NCBI GenBank assembly: GCA_040221375.1
Contig: JAVKEP010000033.1
Location: forward strand, 1-35,495
Length of the DNA stretch: 35,495 bases
From: SHAN690 sp040221375
GTDB taxonomy: Bacteria > Bacteroidota > Bacteroidia > Flavobacteriales_G > Salibacteraceae
Direction of reading: 5' to 3'
A program made the position numbers and the translations under genes. Positions within the stretch are counted from its first letter, which is position 1; each line of letters opens with the position of its first letter. Shown one piece after another: positions 1-6,887 of this stretch. The notes beneath the pieces are model-generated. The model did no database searches, was not told the origin of the DNA, and saw nothing but the letters and a program-made list of their open reading frames with translations.

Positions 1-2
1 TC

Positions 3-200
3 TTAGACTCAGTTAACGTTGCCGCTGTTGCAGTGATGGTTTCGGTATTGTTCAACATGGGTGAAGCCTCCCTTATCGATTGGCGGTCGTTTGTGATTGC
101 AGGACTGTCTACAATCCTTTTCTTGTATGTAAAAAAAATGAGCTCGATGTGGCTCATTGTAATCGGAGCTGTGATGGGATTTTTACTTTCCTTCATTTAG
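3..200 (+). CDS. chrA: Chromate transporter, C-terminal fragment (partial)
   Basis: This is the last 65 codons of a gene that begins before the window. The open frame starts at base 3 and stops with TAG at 198-200. The fragment is strongly hydrophobic, with two or three membrane segments. It begins LDSVNVAAVAVMVSVLF and ends SSMWLIVIGAVMGFLLSFI, which matches the C-terminal half of the CHR domain of ChrA-type chromate/sulfate antiporters. The family exports chromate across the inner membrane. It lies directly upstream of the arsenic operon on the same strand, separated by about 150 bases, so the two may form a shared metal-oxyanion resistance locus. The family call rests on a short tail only. 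Confidence 0.7.
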   Translation, partial: LDSVNVAAVAVMVSVLFNMGEASLIDWRSFVIAGLSTILFLYVKKMSSMWLIVIGAVMGFLLSFI

Positions 201-308
201 CCTCCTGTTTAGGGATTCGCACGATTACAGTCCGCGCGTTTTCCCTGGCAGCATGCCATCTTAAAGGCTCAAGTTTTCATTGCCCCTTCAACTTTTGATG
301 ATAAATAG

Positions 309-338
309 TTGGTCGCTTCATCATTAATCGTAATATTG
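309..338 (+). promoter_or_regulatory. Putative promoter of the arsenic operon
   Basis: TTG at 309-311 is followed after 19 bases by TAATATTG at 331-338, one mismatch from the Bacteroidota -7 consensus TAnnTTTG with its -33 TTG. The start codon of arsR is at 349 (or 355). The 8-base palindrome ATTGCAAT at 335-342 overlaps the -7 element and could be part of an ArsR operator; that part is inference. Confidence 0.45.
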
Positions 339-348
339 CAATGAACAA

Positions 349-690
349 ATGATTATGGGACTTACCAAAACAGACCTTTTCACAGAAAAGCAAAACGCGC
401 TGAGCGGTATTGCAAAAGCGCTAGGGCATCCTGCGCGCATCGCCATCATACAGCATCTACTGAAAACTAATGCCTGCATCAACAGCGATCTTGTGTCGGA
501 ACTCGGCCTTGCACAAGCGACCATATCACAGCATTTGAAAGAATTAAAAGGGATTGGGGTCATCCAGGGAACGATCGAGGGCACATCCATGTGTTACTGC
601 ATCGACTCTCAAGTATGGAATTCCATTCGCGATTTATTCAACGAGTTATTTGATCAATTCGACACCGCCTCTAGAGACGGTTGTTGCTAA
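349..690 (+). CDS. arsR: ArsR/SmtB-family metalloid-responsive repressor
   Basis: This 113-residue winged-helix repressor is expected to bind the ars promoter and to release it when As(III) binds. The DNA-recognition region is clear: ALGHPARIAIIQHLL (24-38), then LGLAQATISQHLKELKGIGV (52-71). Candidate arsenite ligands are Cys43, the Cys82/Cys84 pair in the wing (MCYC), and the terminal Cys112-Cys113. The ELCVCD signature of plasmid R773-type ArsR is absent, so the sensing site must differ from that type. The ATG at 349 was used; an in-frame ATG at 355 is equally possible. It is the first gene of an ars operon, and arsM begins 9 bases after its stop. The family and role are secure from sequence and context; the sensing residues are inferred. 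Confidence 0.93.
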   Translation: MIMGLTKTDLFTEKQNALSGIAKALGHPARIAIIQHLLKTNACINSDLVSELGLAQATISQHLKELKGIGVIQGTIEGTSMCYCIDSQVWNSIRDLFNELFDQFDTASRDGCC

Positions 691-699
691 ACATACATC

Positions 700-1590
700 A
701 TGAAAACAGAAGAACAACTAAAGGCAATCGTTCGTGAAAAATACACCGAGATTGCGCAGAACGAAAAATCCGTGAATGCGGCATCCTGCTGCGGCGCAAC
801 GGACGTCACCAACGAAGTGTACAACATCATGACCGACGACTACGGCAGCGTGCAAGGGTACGAAGCGAATGCCGACCTAGGCTTAGGGTGCGGACTCCCG
901 ACCCAGTACGCCAACATTTCACCTGGCGACACTGTGATCGACCTCGGTGCAGGGGCTGGAAATGATTGCTTTGTCGCGCGACATGAAGTAGGGGACAAAG
1001 GGAAAGTCATTGGCATCGACTTTACCGATGCCATGATTTCCAAAGCGCGTAAAAACGCTGACCACTTGGGCTTTAACAACGTGGAATTCAGGTTTGGCGA
1101 CATCGAAGAAATGCCCGTTGCCGACAATACGGCCGATGTCGTGGTAAGCAATTGCGTGCTGAATTTGGTTCCTAACAAGAAAGCCGTTCTCTCTGAAGTC
1201 CATCGGGTCCTGAAACCTGGAGGTCATTTCAGCATTTCAGACATTGTCTTGATCGGCGAGCTTCCTGATCGACTGAAGCACGACGCAGAAATGTACGCCG
1301 GCTGTGTGTCTGGCGCGATCCAAAAAGAGGAATACCTGGGGTACATCCACGCATTAGGATTCGAAAACATCGTAGTTCAAAAGGAAAAAACCATTTCAAT
1401 CCCCAATGATCTGCTTTCCAAATACTTGAGTCCAGACGAAGTATCAACCTTCAATCAAGGAAATGTTGGAATCTACAGCATAACGGTCTATGCCAGCAAA
1501 CCTGGCGCATTGAATAAAAAATCTCCTGTCGCGATGACATCCGAATCCGACGAAGTCCCATGTTGTGCGCCCGGATCTGGGTGCTGTTAA
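700..1590 (+). CDS. arsM: Arsenite S-adenosylmethionine methyltransferase
   Basis: This 296-residue class I methyltransferase methylates As(III), using SAM, to methylated and finally volatile arsenicals. SAM motif I is DLGAGAGND at 81-89, and the acidic end of the second strand is Asp107 in GIDFTDAM. The three cysteines conserved in ArsM are Cys64 (GLGCG), Cys152 (SNCVLN) and Cys202 (YAGCVSG). A CC pair at 30-31 is also present, as in many ArsM proteins. The last ~30 residues form a tail with two further CC pairs (PCCAPGSGCC). It lies between arsR and arsC, with 9- and 7-base gaps, so it is almost certainly co-transcribed. The assignment is confident; the role of the tail is unknown. Confidence 0.95.
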   Translation: MKTEEQLKAIVREKYTEIAQNEKSVNAASCCGATDVTNEVYNIMTDDYGSVQGYEANADLGLGCGLPTQYANISPGDTVIDLGAGAGNDCFVARHEVGDKGKVIGIDFTDAMISKARKNADHLGFNNVEFRFGDIEEMPVADNTADVVVSNCVLNLVPNKKAVLSEVHRVLKPGGHFSISDIVLIGELPDRLKHDAEMYAGCVSGAIQKEEYLGYIHALGFENIVVQKEKTISIPNDLLSKYLSPDEVSTFNQGNVGIYSITVYASKPGALNKKSPVAMTSESDEVPCCAPGSGCC

Positions 1591-1597
1591 TATCACT

Positions 1598-2224
1598 ATG
1601 AACGATACGCTAAAAAAGAACTTGGCGGCCTCGGAAGAGGAGTCAACTCAAATTTCCGCCGCAAGAAAAGAGGTCTTGGAACCGCTGGTTGCATACATTC
1701 TCGATCTACAGCAATCCAACGAAATGGTAAAGCTCAATTTCATCTGTACCCACAATTCTCGAAGGAGTCACATTGCCCAACTTTTAGCGGCTGCAGCTTC
1801 GTTGCAGGCTGATCTGGAAAACATTGAATGTTATTCTGGCGGTACCGAGGTCACGCAGATCCATCCCAACGCCAAGCTTGCCCTTGAAACGTTTGGCTTC
1901 CACTTTTCCGGTGAAGAATTGGGTGAGAACCCCCACTATTTGATCAATTTGGGCGAGGCAAACATGATAGAAATTTTTTCCAAGCGCTACGACGACGACA
2001 CCAATCCTGCAACCGGTTTTGCAGCGGTAATGGTTTGCTCTGCCGCTAGCGAAGCGTGTCCATTTGTGCCCGGCGCTGGTAAGCGGTTTTCGATCACTTA
2101 TGAGGACCCGAAGGAGTTTGACAACGACGCCAACCCCATCGATGGGTACATGGGACGCATCCAGCAGATCGCACGTGAAATGACGTATGTTATGAGTCAA
2201 GTATCAAGTAGATTGAACGCATGA
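1598..2224 (+). CDS. arsC: Arsenate reductase, thioredoxin-type (LMW-PTP fold)
   Basis: This 208-residue cytoplasmic enzyme of the low-molecular-weight tyrosine-phosphatase fold reduces As(V) to As(III) for export by Acr3. The P-loop is CTHNSRRS at 50-57, giving the CX5R nucleophile Cys50. A second cysteine pair, Cys147 and Cys154 (VCSAASEAC), has the 7-residue spacing of Cys82/Cys89 in Staphylococcus ArsC, where a disulfide relay ends on thioredoxin. Asp170-Pro171 (YEDPK) fits the acid/base loop. There is an N-terminal extension of about 45 residues before the fold. The start is ATG 1598, after arsM; a longer frame from 1565 overlaps arsM and is rejected. Its stop overlaps the acr3 start by ATGA, implying translational coupling of reduction to efflux. 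Confidence 0.92.
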   Translation: MNDTLKKNLAASEEESTQISAARKEVLEPLVAYILDLQQSNEMVKLNFICTHNSRRSHIAQLLAAAASLQADLENIECYSGGTEVTQIHPNAKLALETFGFHFSGEELGENPHYLINLGEANMIEIFSKRYDDDTNPATGFAAVMVCSAASEACPFVPGAGKRFSITYEDPKEFDNDANPIDGYMGRIQQIAREMTYVMSQVSSRLNA

Positions 2225-3240
2225 AAGGGATAGGATTTTTCGAAAAATACCTCACCGCTTGGGTGCTGATTTGCATTGCGGTGGGCATTGGCTTGGGCTA
2301 CTTGGGCGGGGCTGAAATTGAAGTCATCGCCTCTTGGGAATACGCACACGTAAACATTCCGGTAGCCATTCTCATCTGGATGATGATCTATCCAATGATG
2401 GTGCAAATCGACTTCAGTTCCCTGAAGAACATTGGATCCAATGTCAAGGGAATCGGATTGACAGTCGTTGTAAATTGGCTGATTAAACCTTTTACAATGG
2501 CGCTGTTCGCCTGGATATTCTTCGATAAATTGTACGGTGCGTGGCTGAGTCCCGAACTAGCTGACGAATACATTGCAGGCGCCATTCTTTTGGGTGCCGC
2601 TCCTTGCACCGCAATGGTGTTTGTATGGTCTTACTTGAGCAACGGCGACGCCAACTATACCCTGGTTCAGGTTTCAGTGAATGACCTCATTCTATTGATC
2701 GCCTTCGTCCCGCTGGTGCAGCTGTTGCTGGGAATCACCGATTTTCAGATTCCCTATGACGTTTTGGCTACCTCGGTTGTAACCTTCGTTTTCATACCCC
2801 TAGCAGCGGGGTATTTATCGAACCGGTGGCTGATCAAGGCAAAAGGAAACGACTGGTTTCAAAACCGCTTCTTACCGAAGTTGAAGCCCGTATCCATGAT
2901 TGCCCTACTCTCAACGTTGATCTTGTTGTTTGCCTTTCAAGGTACTCGCATATTAGACGAGCCATTCCACATCTTGTTGATCGCCATCCCACTGGCACTT
3001 CAGACCTACATCATCTTTTTCATCAGCTGGTTTGCCGGAAAATTTATGAAGATGCAATACAACATCTGCGCTCCTGCCGCGATGATTGGTGCGAGTAACT
3101 TTTTTGAGCTCGCAGTAGCGGTAGCGATCGCTTTGTTTGGCCTTGAATCTGGTGCGGCCCTCGTAACGGTAGTCGGCGTTTTGATCGAGGTTCCCATCAT
3201 GTTGAGTCTCGTGCGCATCGCCAAGGCTAATGCGTATTGA
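2221..3240 (+). CDS. acr3: Arsenite efflux transporter, ACR3 family
   Basis: This is a 339-residue inner-membrane protein with about ten hydrophobic segments. It exports arsenite from the cytoplasm, driven by the proton-motive force. The ACR3 hallmark GAAPCTAM contains Cys129, the cysteine required in characterised members, and the later segment GASNFFELAVAVAIALFG is also typical of the family. The start ATG lies inside the arsC stop (ATGA, 2221-2224). It is the last gene of the ars operon. The 93 bases after it show no clear terminator hairpin. No ArsA ATPase or ArsD is present, which is normal for Acr3-type operons. Confidence 0.95.
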   Translation: MKGIGFFEKYLTAWVLICIAVGIGLGYLGGAEIEVIASWEYAHVNIPVAILIWMMIYPMMVQIDFSSLKNIGSNVKGIGLTVVVNWLIKPFTMALFAWIFFDKLYGAWLSPELADEYIAGAILLGAAPCTAMVFVWSYLSNGDANYTLVQVSVNDLILLIAFVPLVQLLLGITDFQIPYDVLATSVVTFVFIPLAAGYLSNRWLIKAKGNDWFQNRFLPKLKPVSMIALLSTLILLFAFQGTRILDEPFHILLIAIPLALQTYIIFFISWFAGKFMKMQYNICAPAAMIGASNFFELAVAVAIALFGLESGAALVTVVGVLIEVPIMLSLVRIAKANAY

Positions 3241-3305
3241 TAGAAGGGCTTACGAAAATCATCTACTCAATGTCTGCGCCGCGTTTAATGAGAATGAAAA
3301 CCGAT

Positions 3306-3313
3306 TAGCTTTG
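3306..3313 (+). promoter_or_regulatory. -7 promoter element (TAGCTTTG)
   Basis: An exact match to the Bacteroidota -7 consensus TAnnTTTG, 20 bases before the start codon of the lipoprotein gene at 3334. No convincing -33 TTG was found at the usual spacing. Confidence 0.5.
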
Positions 3314-3333
3314 CGTCACAACAAACATATGCT

Positions 3334-4320
3334 ATGAAAAACATGAACAAAAAAGTGATGATCGTCGCGGCGCTAATGCTTGCCGTAGTCGGTCTAGAAT
3401 TCTCTGGTTGTAAGAAGGGAAATGAAGATCCTGGCCTGTCGCTCAAGTCTCGCAAAGCCCGCATGACCGGTGAATGGACTGTAGTGTCTTTTGGAGACAC
3501 CAACACCTATGAAGGAACGTCTGACTATACCTATTCAGATTCGGATGGAGACTCTTATGCAACTACAAGCGAAATGACGTCTACTGAGCGGATGAACTTC
3601 GATGGCACTTACATGAGCCAATACTACATGGAAGAAACGTATTCTTCTACCAGCTCCAATGGATTCGTTAATACGCATACCGGAGAGTACGAATACACCA
3701 TGGAAGACGGCGAATTTGAGTCGAGCTCTAAGGATACCTACACTTACTCAAGCGGAGGAAGCGACATCTACACATACGACGCAAGCGGTGACCACGTGAG
3801 CGATGTTTCAATCACCTACACCTTTGAAGGCGATGGTACATTCTCCGCATCAATCATGACGTCAAACGAAGTGGACTACACCTACATCCAAGGCGGAAGT
3901 ACCACTTCAGCCGAAGAGTCGGAGAGCAGTACCACGATCATTACGGGTACTTGGTCGTTTGTCGGAGGCAACAAAGCAGACGGATTCAAGAACCGAGAGC
4001 GCATAGCCCTTTGGTACAAGACGAGCAAGAGGACAAGCGAAAGCATGGATTCTGAAACCTACTCGCTTTGGAATTACACGTATGACAATGCGTACGAGGG
4101 TGAGTACACATACACAGCAAGCGATACGGATGCGGATGAAATTTGGGAGCTTGTCATGCTAAAGAACAAAGAGATGAAGGTGCGCAGGGCCTACACGCAT
4201 ACTGACGTCGACAAGGATAGCTACAGCTATTCAGACAACGATCCGTACTCTGAAAATGAAGACGAGGATTTTACTGGAACTGTTACTGGAAGCTCAACTA
4301 TGATGATGACGCGCGATTAA
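3334..4320 (+). CDS. Tyr/Ser/Thr/Asp-rich lipoprotein of unknown function
   Basis: This 328-residue protein has a lipoprotein signal peptide: KK near the start, a hydrophobic core, then EFSGC with the lipidated cysteine at residue 26, followed by KKGNEDPG. It is therefore likely anchored in the outer or inner membrane. The mature part is dominated by tyrosine, serine, threonine, aspartate and glutamate, with many short YTYS / TYTYD-like patches suggestive of beta-strand lipocalin-like or repeat structure. TGEWTVVSFGDTN (46-58) resembles the opening strand of Bacteroidota lipocalin-like lipoproteins. A later GTWSFVGGNKADGFKNRERI could be a second copy of the same strand pattern. The gene stands alone with its own promoter and a strong terminator. 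I do not recognise the family. Confidence 0.8.
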   Translation: MKNMNKKVMIVAALMLAVVGLEFSGCKKGNEDPGLSLKSRKARMTGEWTVVSFGDTNTYEGTSDYTYSDSDGDSYATTSEMTSTERMNFDGTYMSQYYMEETYSSTSSNGFVNTHTGEYEYTMEDGEFESSSKDTYTYSSGGSDIYTYDASGDHVSDVSITYTFEGDGTFSASIMTSNEVDYTYIQGGSTTSAEESESSTTIITGTWSFVGGNKADGFKNRERIALWYKTSKRTSESMDSETYSLWNYTYDNAYEGEYTYTASDTDADEIWELVMLKNKEMKVRRAYTHTDVDKDSYSYSDNDPYSENEDEDFTGTVTGSSTMMMTRD

Positions 4321-4343
4321 TCAATCGCACTTTGTATACATGC

Positions 4344-4370
4344 AAAAGGCCCCAAATGGGGCCTTTTTTA
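4344..4370. terminator. Bidirectional rho-independent terminator
   Basis: A perfect 10-base inverted repeat, AAAAGGCCCC (4344-4353) and GGGGCCTTTT (4358-4367), is separated by 4 bases and followed by TTT. A-rich and T-rich ends on both sides let it work for the lipoprotein gene on the plus strand and for tyrS on the minus strand, which converge here. Confidence 0.9.
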
Positions 4371-4391
4371 TTGTCCTTCAATCTCATTGCT

Positions 4392-5666
4392 CTACTCGGC
4401 AATCACAAGAAAGTAGTTCTTCTTTCCGCGCTGTAGAAGCAAGTATTTGCCTGCAATTAAGTTGTCACTCGAAGTGCTGAATGTGTCGTTGACTTTTGTC
4501 TTATTCAAAGAGATGGAGTTTTCCTTGAGTGCTCTTCTCGCTTCCCCATTCGATGGAAGAAACCCGCTTTCGGCAGAGAGGAGGTCAACAATGTTCACCC
4601 CACCTTCGATGGAACTCTTCGAGACCCTACCCTGCGGAACGCCATCAAATACATCGAGTATGGTAGCTTCGTCCAGCGCCATCAACGCTTCGCTGGTAGC
4701 CTTTCCAAACAATACTTCTGACGCGTTCACCGCCTTTTCCAACTCTTCTTTTGAATGCACCCGCGCAGTCAGTTCTTCTGCAAGACTCCGCTGCATGGTT
4801 CGCATGTGAGGTGCTTCCAAGTGATCCTTCTCTATGGCTTCGATTTCTTCTCTTCCCTTGGTTGAAAACACCCGCATGTATACGCCCACATCGCCATCTG
4901 CGGTATTCAACAAGAATTGATAAAACTTGTAAGGCGAAGTCCGGGCAGGATCCAACCATACATTTCCGCCTTCTGTTTTGCCGAATTTTGTTCCATCCGC
5001 CTTTTTAATCAGGGGGGTGGTCAAGGCATAGGCTTCGCCTCCTTCCATGCGTCGAATGAGTTCCGTTCCCGTGGTAATGTTTCCCCACTGGTCGCTTCCA
5101 CCCATTTGAATTTTGCAGCCGTGGTTCTTCCACAAGTGATAAAAATCGTATCCCTGAATCAGCTGGTAACTGAATTCGGTAAAGGACATGCCATTCTCCA
5201 ATCGATTCTTAACAGAATCTTTGGCCAACATGTAATTGATTGGAATGTGCTTACCGACGTCTCGAATGAAGCCGAGAAAATCAAAGTCCTTGAACCAATC
5301 GTAATTATTGACGATTTGCGCTGCGTTTTCCCCTTCAAAATCCAAGAATTTTTCGAGTTGCTTGCGTTGGCAATCCAAGTTGTGTTGGAGTAGATCAACG
5401 CTGAGTAGGTTTCGCTCTGCAGATTTACCGCTTGGGTCTCCCACCATGCCCGTGGCTCCACCTACAAGGGCTATTGGGGTGTTTCCTGTGCGCTGAAAAT
5501 GGGTCAAGGTCATCACTTGCACCATGTTGCCAATCCCTAAGGAATCAGCCGTAGGATCGAAACCGATGTATCCTGTGACCCCTCCTTTGGCCAATAGCTC
5601 TTCGGTGCCTGGCACCATGTCGTGGAGCATGCCCCGCCACCGTAATTCCTCTACAAAGTTGTTCAT
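4392..5666 (-). CDS. tyrS: Tyrosyl-tRNA synthetase
   Basis: This 424-residue class Ic synthetase charges tRNA-Tyr. The N-terminal Rossmann domain opens FVEELRWRGMLHD and carries GFDPTADS. The class I HIGH position reads GIGN at 44-47 instead of HIGH or HIGN. The second signature is KFGKTEGG, the normal TyrRS form of KMSKS. Substrate-binding features YQLIQGYDFYHLW and GGSDQWGNITTG are intact. A C-terminal S4-like RNA-binding domain follows (LPSNGEARRALKENSISLN). ATG 5666 was chosen; a TTG one codon earlier is the only alternative. It has its own -7 element, and lies 60 bases downstream of the OmpA-like lipoprotein gene on the same strand. The identity is secure; the Gly at the first HIGH position is odd. 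Confidence 0.96.
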   Translation of the reverse strand: MNNFVEELRWRGMLHDMVPGTEELLAKGGVTGYIGFDPTADSLGIGNMVQVMTLTHFQRTGNTPIALVGGATGMVGDPSGKSAERNLLSVDLLQHNLDCQRKQLEKFLDFEGENAAQIVNNYDWFKDFDFLGFIRDVGKHIPINYMLAKDSVKNRLENGMSFTEFSYQLIQGYDFYHLWKNHGCKIQMGGSDQWGNITTGTELIRRMEGGEAYALTTPLIKKADGTKFGKTEGGNVWLDPARTSPYKFYQFLLNTADGDVGVYMRVFSTKGREEIEAIEKDHLEAPHMRTMQRSLAEELTARVHSKEELEKAVNASEVLFGKATSEALMALDEATILDVFDGVPQGRVSKSSIEGGVNIVDLLSAESGFLPSNGEARRALKENSISLNKTKVNDTFSTSSDNLIAGKYLLLQRGKKNYFLVIAE

Positions 5667-5685
5667 CAAATCAGCGTTTGGCCGG

Positions 5686-5693
5686 CAAAAATA
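5686..5693 (-). promoter_or_regulatory. -7 promoter element of tyrS (TATTTTTG)
   Basis: On the minus strand TATTTTTG matches TAnnTTTG exactly and lies 19 bases before the tyrS ATG. It would give a leader of roughly a dozen bases. tyrS can therefore be transcribed independently of the upstream lipoprotein gene. Confidence 0.5.
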
Positions 5694-5725
5694 AGTTTAT
5701 CTCCTCGCCTAGGGATGAAGATGCA

Positions 5726-6721
5726 TCACTCGTTCAAGATCTCGAAGAGTCGATCTAAGTTCGGGGTAAGGATGATCTCAATGCGGCGATTTTTCGCCTT
5801 GCCATCGGTAGTAGAGTTTTCTGCCACCGGAATGAACTCTCCACGACCCGCGGCCGTGAGCATGGTATTATCTACTCCTCCGTCTTGGTTCATGATACGG
5901 ACAACAGAAGTGGCCCTGAGGACCGATAGGTCCCAGTTGTCTTTCATCGCCGCCCCCCCGTTGATGGGGTCGGTATCGGTGTGTCCCTCCACTAGGATGG
6001 TGATGTCCTGTTCATCTTTTATCACCTTGGCGAGGTCAAGCAGGGCTTTTTTTCCTTCGGAGTTCACAACCGTGCTTCCGCTCGGAAAGAGAAGTTTAGC
6101 CTCGAGGCTTACGTAGATTTTGCCATTGCGTTGCTCCACGGTAAGTCCTTTGTCCTTGAAACCGAGCAATGCCTGAGAAATGCGATCCTTTAACGCTCGC
6201 ACAGCTGCATCTTTCTCGGCAATGATGTCCTCGAGTTCCTTTACACGCGCTTCTCGGTCCTTCAGTTCACTCTCTACTTGGTTGAGTCGCTTTTCTTTTG
6301 CGTTGAGGATTCCTTCCAGTTCTCTGAGGTCATCTTCCCGCCGTTGGAGGTCGATTTGCGTATCGCGCAGGGCATCTAAGAGTGTCCTGTTTTCTGCGTC
6401 TCCTTGTGACTGAATTTGCTTCAGTTTCTCGAGCAACTGGTCGTTGATCTTGTTCAATTCAGTGTACTTCGCTCGGGTTTGGCGGTGCCGTTTGCCCAAG
6501 TATGTGGTGTCTTCCCTTAGTTCTTTGAGGGTTTCGTTGATGTTTTCTAAATCAGCCTGTAGTTCCTCGTTTTCAGCTGAAAGGGTGCGGTTTGCGTTGG
6601 TCAGACTTTCGCGCTCTTCTGAGCACTGAGACTGCTTAGCCTTGAGTTCTTGGTACTGTCGTGAAGGAACGCAAGCGCTTGCAATGAGTAAAATCGAAAG
6701 AAATAGAAAAGTCGTTCGCAT
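5726..6721 (-). CDS. OmpA-family coiled-coil lipoprotein
   Basis: This 331-residue protein has a lipoprotein signal peptide (LLIASAC, lipidated Cys17). From about residue 22 to 185 it is a long charged coiled coil rich in Glu, Lys, Leu and Arg. A C-terminal OmpA-like peptidoglycan-binding domain follows from about residue 200: LLFPSGSTVVNSEGKKAL, then ILVEGHTDTDPI, then a LSVLRATSVVRIM helix and KNRRIEIIL near the end. The architecture implies an outer-membrane lipoprotein that reaches across the periplasm to hold peptidoglycan. It has an exact -7 element ahead of it and is followed by tyrS. The family is confident; the specific partner is unknown. Confidence 0.9.
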   Translation of the reverse strand: MRTTFLFLSILLIASACVPSRQYQELKAKQSQCSEERESLTNANRTLSAENEELQADLENINETLKELREDTTYLGKRHRQTRAKYTELNKINDQLLEKLKQIQSQGDAENRTLLDALRDTQIDLQRREDDLRELEGILNAKEKRLNQVESELKDREARVKELEDIIAEKDAAVRALKDRISQALLGFKDKGLTVEQRNGKIYVSLEAKLLFPSGSTVVNSEGKKALLDLAKVIKDEQDITILVEGHTDTDPINGGAAMKDNWDLSVLRATSVVRIMNQDGGVDNTMLTAAGRGEFIPVAENSTTDGKAKNRRIEIILTPNLDRLFEILNE

Positions 6722-6743
6722 GGTATGCCACTTTGGTTTGGGA

Positions 6744-6751
6744 CAAAGCTA
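6744..6751 (-). promoter_or_regulatory. -7 promoter element (TAGCTTTG)
   Basis: An exact TAnnTTTG match on the minus strand, 22 bases before the ATG of the OmpA-like lipoprotein gene. It sits in the 166-base divergent region shared with the large outer-membrane protein gene at 6888. For that plus-strand gene only an imperfect TTACTTTG (6865-6872) is visible. Confidence 0.5.
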
Positions 6752-6887
6752 CCGGCATATGAAACTTACGGCAGGGTTTGAGTGACGACTTATGAACAAG
6801 GCTGCCTTGGTTTTGGCGAACATCTTAAGCTCTCATTTCATTCACTAATCTCGCTGCCGAAGCGTTACTTTGGGTCCGAGAAGCTCC

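Noticed and set aside
80..298. 72-codon open frame at the left edge
   Set aside because: It overlaps the chromate-transporter tail in another frame and has mixed composition with no domain; the transporter frame explains the sequence.
1565..1597. Upstream extension of the arsC frame
   Set aside because: It overlaps the end of arsM and adds a non-family N-terminus; ATG 1598 gives normal operon spacing.
4447..5496. Open frames on the plus strand across tyrS
   Set aside because: These are shadow frames of tyrS, with no family similarity and no promoter.
5726..6629. Plus-strand serine/arginine-rich frames over the OmpA-like gene
   Set aside because: The low-complexity translation is the antisense of a coiled coil.
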